A stretch of DNA of 26,686 bases. Origin: JAEUIG01 sp046349775. Lineage in GTDB: Bacteria > Planctomycetota > Planctomycetia > Planctomycetales > Planctomycetaceae. Both the position numbers and the translations under genes were made by a program. Below the pieces are notes generated by a model. It saw only the letters and a list, made by a program, of their open reading frames with translations, had not been told where the DNA came from and did no database searches. Numbering within the stretch: the stretch's first letter is position 1; every line of letters starts with the position of its first letter. Below are positions 23,750 through 26,686 of this stretch, one piece after another. Where the stretch lies: assembly GCA_046349775.1 (NCBI GenBank), contig JAXMBS010000074.1:1-26686 (forward strand), given 5' to 3'.

Positions 23750-25549
23750 ATGGCATTGTTGAGTGTGCGGGAACTCTCTTTCAGTTGGGGCGGAGTTCCG
23801 CTGCTCGATCGCGTCGGCCTGGAAATCAATCCCGGTGAGCGCATCGGCCTGCTGGGAAGGAACGGGGCCGGCAAGTCGACGCTGCTGAAGATCATTTCCG
23901 GGGAGATCCCGCCGGACGACGGACAACTGGTCGTTGCTCCGCAGCGGCGCATCGCCTGGCTACCTCAGGAAGTGCCAGGCGGCCTCGGCGCGGAAACTGT
24001 GGCGGCGCTTGTCGCGCAAGGATACGGAAACGATCCGGATCCCGCGCATCGCTGGGAAGCGGAGCAGGCAGTCGACCGCGTCCTCTCGCGAATGGGGCTC
24101 GATGGAACGCAACGCGTCGCCACGCTCTCGTCCGGAATGAAGCGGCGCGTGTTGCTGGCCCGCGCCCTGGTTCACGAGCCTGATCTGCTCCTGCTCGACG
24201 AACCGACCAACCATCTGGATATTGAGTCGATCACCTGGCTGGAAGGATCGCTCAAGAAAAGTGACTCGGCGCTGCTGTTTGTCACGCACGACCGTGCCTT
24301 CCTGCAGTCGGTGGCGCAACGCATCGTGGAGGTCGATCGTGGCCGGCTGTTCGACTGGACCTGCGACTACCAGACATTCCTGTCTCGAAAGCAACTGCAA
24401 CTGGATGCGGAAGAACGACAGAACGAATTATTCGACAAGAAACTGGCAGCGGAAGAGGTCTGGATCCGGCAGGGAATCAAAGCCCGCCGCACCCGAAACG
24501 AAGGCCGCGTCCGCGCGCTCAAGGCCATGCGCCTTGAGCGCGCGCGGCGGCGCGAGCGATCCGGCAACGTGCAGATGCAGGCCGGCCGCGCCGACCCGTC
24601 CGGGCAGCTCGTTGTCAAATTGAACGACGTCTCGTTTCAGTACGACGACCGTGTCATCGTCCGCGGCTTCTCGACGCTGATCAGCCGCGGGGACAGGATC
24701 GGCATCATCGGCGCCAACGGCGCCGGCAAAAGCACGCTCCTCAAGCTGATCCTCGGAGAGTTGACGCCGAGCGGCGGCGACGTTCGCCGCGGGAGCAATG
24801 TTCAGGTCATCTATTTCGACCAGCTCCGCGAACAGATCGACGAGGACGCCTCGGTCATCGAGAACGTGGGCGAAGGCCAGGAAATCCTGTCGATCAACGG
24901 TGCGCGGAAGCATATCTACGGCTACCTGCAGGATTTTCTGTTCACGCCCGACCGCGCCCGCCAGCGTGCAAAGTCGCTGTCCGGCGGGGAACGAAATCGA
25001 TTGCTGCTGGCCAGGCTCTTCAAGCATCCTTCCAACCTGCTGGTCCTGGACGAGCCGACGAATGACCTTGATGCCGAAACGCTGGAACTCCTCGAAGAGT
25101 TGCTGAACGACTACACGGGGACCGTGCTGCTGGTCAGCCACGATCGGACGTTCCTGAACAACGTGGTCACGAGCACGATTTACGTCGGTGGTGCTGGCGA
25201 GGTTCGCGAATACGACGGCGGCTACGACGATTTCGTGCGGCAGCGAATTGCGCAGACTTCGACCGAGGACACGCCGTCCCGCCCCGTGTCACGAGCGGCC
25301 GTAAACATTTCTGCAGCGGCCACGAAGCCGAAGCTCAGCTTCAGGGAGCAACGGGAGCTGGACGAAATCCCCGACAGAATCAGCGTGCTGGAGGCTGAGC
25401 AGGCCGAACTGCATCGCCAGATGGCCGATGCCGGGTTCTACAAGCAGTCGCCCGCCGAGATTTCTGAGGCGAGTCGTCGGCTGGAGGAACTTGGTGCGGA
25501 ACTGGCACACAGCTACGAGCAATGGGTAATGCTCTCTGATCGTGAATGA
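23750..25549 (+). CDS. ABC-F ATPase (Uup-like)
   Basis: 599 residues from ATG 23750, in the usual place for the family (MALLSVRELSFSWGGVPLLD). There are two ATPase modules without membrane domains. The first has Walker A GRNGAGKST (36-44), signature LSSGMKRRVLLARAL and Walker B LLLLDEPTNHLD. The second has GANGAGKST, LSGGERNRLLLARL and LLVLDEPTNDLD. A basic linker (KARRTRNEGRVRALKAMRLE) and a C-terminal coiled coil (RISVLEAEQAELHRQMADAG) identify the Uup branch, which acts on ribosomes or branched DNA rather than in transport. No strong Shine-Dalgarno is visible. It is the longest fully intact gene on this side of the window. Confidence 0.92.
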   Translation: MALLSVRELSFSWGGVPLLDRVGLEINPGERIGLLGRNGAGKSTLLKIISGEIPPDDGQLVVAPQRRIAWLPQEVPGGLGAETVAALVAQGYGNDPDPAHRWEAEQAVDRVLSRMGLDGTQRVATLSSGMKRRVLLARALVHEPDLLLLDEPTNHLDIESITWLEGSLKKSDSALLFVTHDRAFLQSVAQRIVEVDRGRLFDWTCDYQTFLSRKQLQLDAEERQNELFDKKLAAEEVWIRQGIKARRTRNEGRVRALKAMRLERARRRERSGNVQMQAGRADPSGQLVVKLNDVSFQYDDRVIVRGFSTLISRGDRIGIIGANGAGKSTLLKLILGELTPSGGDVRRGSNVQVIYFDQLREQIDEDASVIENVGEGQEILSINGARKHIYGYLQDFLFTPDRARQRAKSLSGGERNRLLLARLFKHPSNLLVLDEPTNDLDAETLELLEELLNDYTGTVLLVSHDRTFLNNVVTSTIYVGGAGEVREYDGGYDDFVRQRIAQTSTEDTPSRPVSRAAVNISAAATKPKLSFREQRELDEIPDRISVLEAEQAELHRQMADAGFYKQSPAEISEASRRLEELGAELAHSYEQWVMLSDRE

Positions 25550-26017
25550 TGTACGTTTGAGAGCCAATGCGATTGACGGTCGCGAATCGACCCCGACGTG
25601 GATGAACGACGGACCACGGTGTCAATCCGCGCCTCGATTCAAAAGGACGATGTGTCCGAGGCACCCCAGCATGCTGCCGGGTGTAACCGCTGACCGTTCG
25701 TCAATGGTCACCGACGAAACGCCCCCCAGACCGGCCATGCGCCATCAGTTGGGCGACACATTTTGCTGATCGGAGCTGCAGGAGGTGTAATCCACCTCTG
25801 CGCCGTAGCCGAATCCCTTCGTGCGTTCGGTCGATGCAACCTCTGTAGATATTGACGTGGCGAAATGTACAGAGGTGTTTCAGACAGATGCCGTCTTTCG
25901 ATTTTACAAGGCGTCGTCAGTCGATTTCCGCAGCGAGCGCCTTGTGCGCATCGATTGAGGGGGTGTCAGGGATTTCGAATGACGTCGATTCGCATATAGC
26001 GCTTGCGCCGGAGAGTT
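25550..26017. other. gene-free convergent intergenic gap
   Basis: 468 bases between the convergent ABC-F and RTX-like genes. It holds two inverted repeats: GAGGTG-N5-CACCTC (25782-25798) and the longer one at 25839-25876. No coding frame with convincing bias was found. Confidence 0.5.
25839..25876. terminator. inverted repeat, possible bidirectional terminator
   Basis: ACCTCTGTA (25839-25847), a 20-base loop and TACAGAGGT (25868-25876): a perfect 9-bp stem between convergent genes. There is no clear T run, so termination is inferred from position only. Confidence 0.35.
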
Positions 26018-26686
26018 TCACACACCAATTTCGAAATCGACCAGCGGCAAGAAATCCGCGGGCAGTGTTCCCTCGTAGGTATCCACGCCATTGCCGCCAT
26101 CGTAGACAGCCTCTTCGATTTCTCCGCCTCCCAGCGACAGAAATTCGAGCGTCGCGGTATCGTCTCCGCGTCCCAGCAGCACGGTGACGTTGGAAATCGT
26201 GACGTCACTGTCGTCTGTCAGATTCGCTGTCGTAATGAAGTGATCGTTGCCGACTCCTGCGTCTGCATAAAACAGCACAGGCCCTGTCCTGACCGTAATT
26301 GGGGTGGCCGCGGTTCCCAGTTCGATGTTCAGCACGTCATCTCCCGGTCCGCCCAGGAGCGTGCACTCGGAATCCGGACGGTTGTCACCCTTCACAATCG
26401 AGTTGACCGTATCGTTGCCCGCCCCGCCGTCTCCGAAGCAAATGTGCTGCCCGTCGATGTCGCTGGTCTCGCAGGCCAGTGTGTCGATTCCTGGTCCACC
26501 GCTTTGATCGCACAGGGCGGAGCCAGTCTCAGTCATGACTTCGAGCACGCACGAGAGGACGTCGTTACCGGCGCCGCCGTCACTGATGCAGCTGGCAAAT
26601 CCTGCGACATTGGCTTTTGCGCAGGCAATTGTGTCGTTGCCAGGCCCGCCATCCGGCAGGCACTCCGCCTGGCCCCCTGAAAAGAT
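26018..26686 (-). CDS. RTX-like calcium-binding repeat protein, 3' end (partial)
   Basis: The open frame enters from beyond the window end and stops at 26018; 222 residues are visible. Successive repeats of about 24-26 residues carry a GGxGxD calcium-loop core: CLPDGGPGNDTIAC, CISDGGAGNDVLSC, CDQSGGPGIDTLAC, CFGDGGAGNDTV, CTLLGGPGDDVL, then weaker ones (DAGVGND, LGRGDDT, DGGNGVDT). Such repeats fold as calcium-filled beta-rolls in secreted type I substrates. The first three visible repeats each have a Cys on both sides of the loop, exactly 12 residues apart. The last residues (DFLPLVDFEIGV) may be part of a secretion tail. The N-terminus lies outside the window. Confidence 0.75.
   Translation of the reverse strand: MFSGGQAECLPDGGPGNDTIACAKANVAGFASCISDGGAGNDVLSCVLEVMTETGSALCDQSGGPGIDTLACETSDIDGQHICFGDGGAGNDTVNSIVKGDNRPDSECTLLGGPGDDVLNIELGTAATPITVRTGPVLFYADAGVGNDHFITTANLTDDSDVTISNVTVLLGRGDDTATLEFLSLGGGEIEEAVYDGGNGVDTYEGTLPADFLPLVDFEIGV

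Noticed and set aside
25542..25769. 75-codon plus-strand ORF after the ABC-F gene
   Set aside because: No ribosome-binding site, poor codon bias and no motif.

Overview
GC-rich, chromosome-like DNA. Its gene families point to a member of the Planctomycetes: an FHA-LuxR regulator, BlaI/M56 (BlaR1-type) pairs with M56 joined to long C-terminal domains, WD40 and HEAT-like modules, a Hanks-type kinase fused to a propeller, and RTX-like repeats. I cannot name a genus. No rRNA, tRNA or CRISPR array was seen. The window mixes intact genes with many broken ones, so much of the annotation consists of reconstructed reading frames.

Region 1 (about 0.1-7.1 kb): an FHA-LuxR regulator (minus strand) diverges from a plus-strand cassette. 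The cassette runs: tyrosinase-like protein, VioB/RebD-type ferritin-like protein, a protein with an HE..D motif broken by one frameshift, two small hydrophilic ORFs, a protein with a C-terminal membrane segment, a trypsin-like protease with a visible His/Asp/Ser triad, and a stand-alone copy of what looks like the protease's N-terminal domain. A second, internally deleted copy of the regulator lies on the far side. Its upstream leader is collinear with the first, including a palindrome (TCACCT-N4-AGGTGA) at exactly the same spacing. The cassette is therefore bracketed by direct repeats about 6.24 kb apart. This is the best candidate here for an undescribed system.

Region 2 (7.3-12.1 kb): a frameshifted minus-strand gene of unknown function meets, head to head, an M56 peptidase that lacks its N-terminal half but is followed by a huge intact frame (carboxypeptidase-regulatory-like repeats, HEAT-like block, cupredoxin-like C-terminus). 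The junction near 8.23-8.29 kb looks like a rearrangement breakpoint.

Region 3 (12.3-18.0 kb, minus strand): BlaI and M56 form an operon with a clear self-overlapping operator/promoter. M56 runs out of frame into a decayed WD40 propeller with a HEAT-like tail. Downstream is a secreted TlpA-like thioredoxin protein with a premature amber codon.

Region 4 (18.2-20.5 kb): remnants of an XRE regulator, an IS3-type OrfA, a RecA-like AAA ATPase and an HsdR N-terminus, followed by an intact O-methyltransferase. Region 5 (20.5-23.2 kb, minus strand): a Ser/Thr kinase fused to an Asp-box propeller, a decayed MoaD/ThiS-like gene and a small coupled ORF ending at a good terminator. Region 6 (23.3-26.7 kb): a transposase remnant, an intact ABC-F ATPase (Uup-like), a gene-free gap, and the 3' end of a cysteine-patterned RTX-like protein running off the window.

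The number of frameshifts is high. Some fall in homopolymers, so sequencing error must be separated from genuine decay before any pseudogene call is final.
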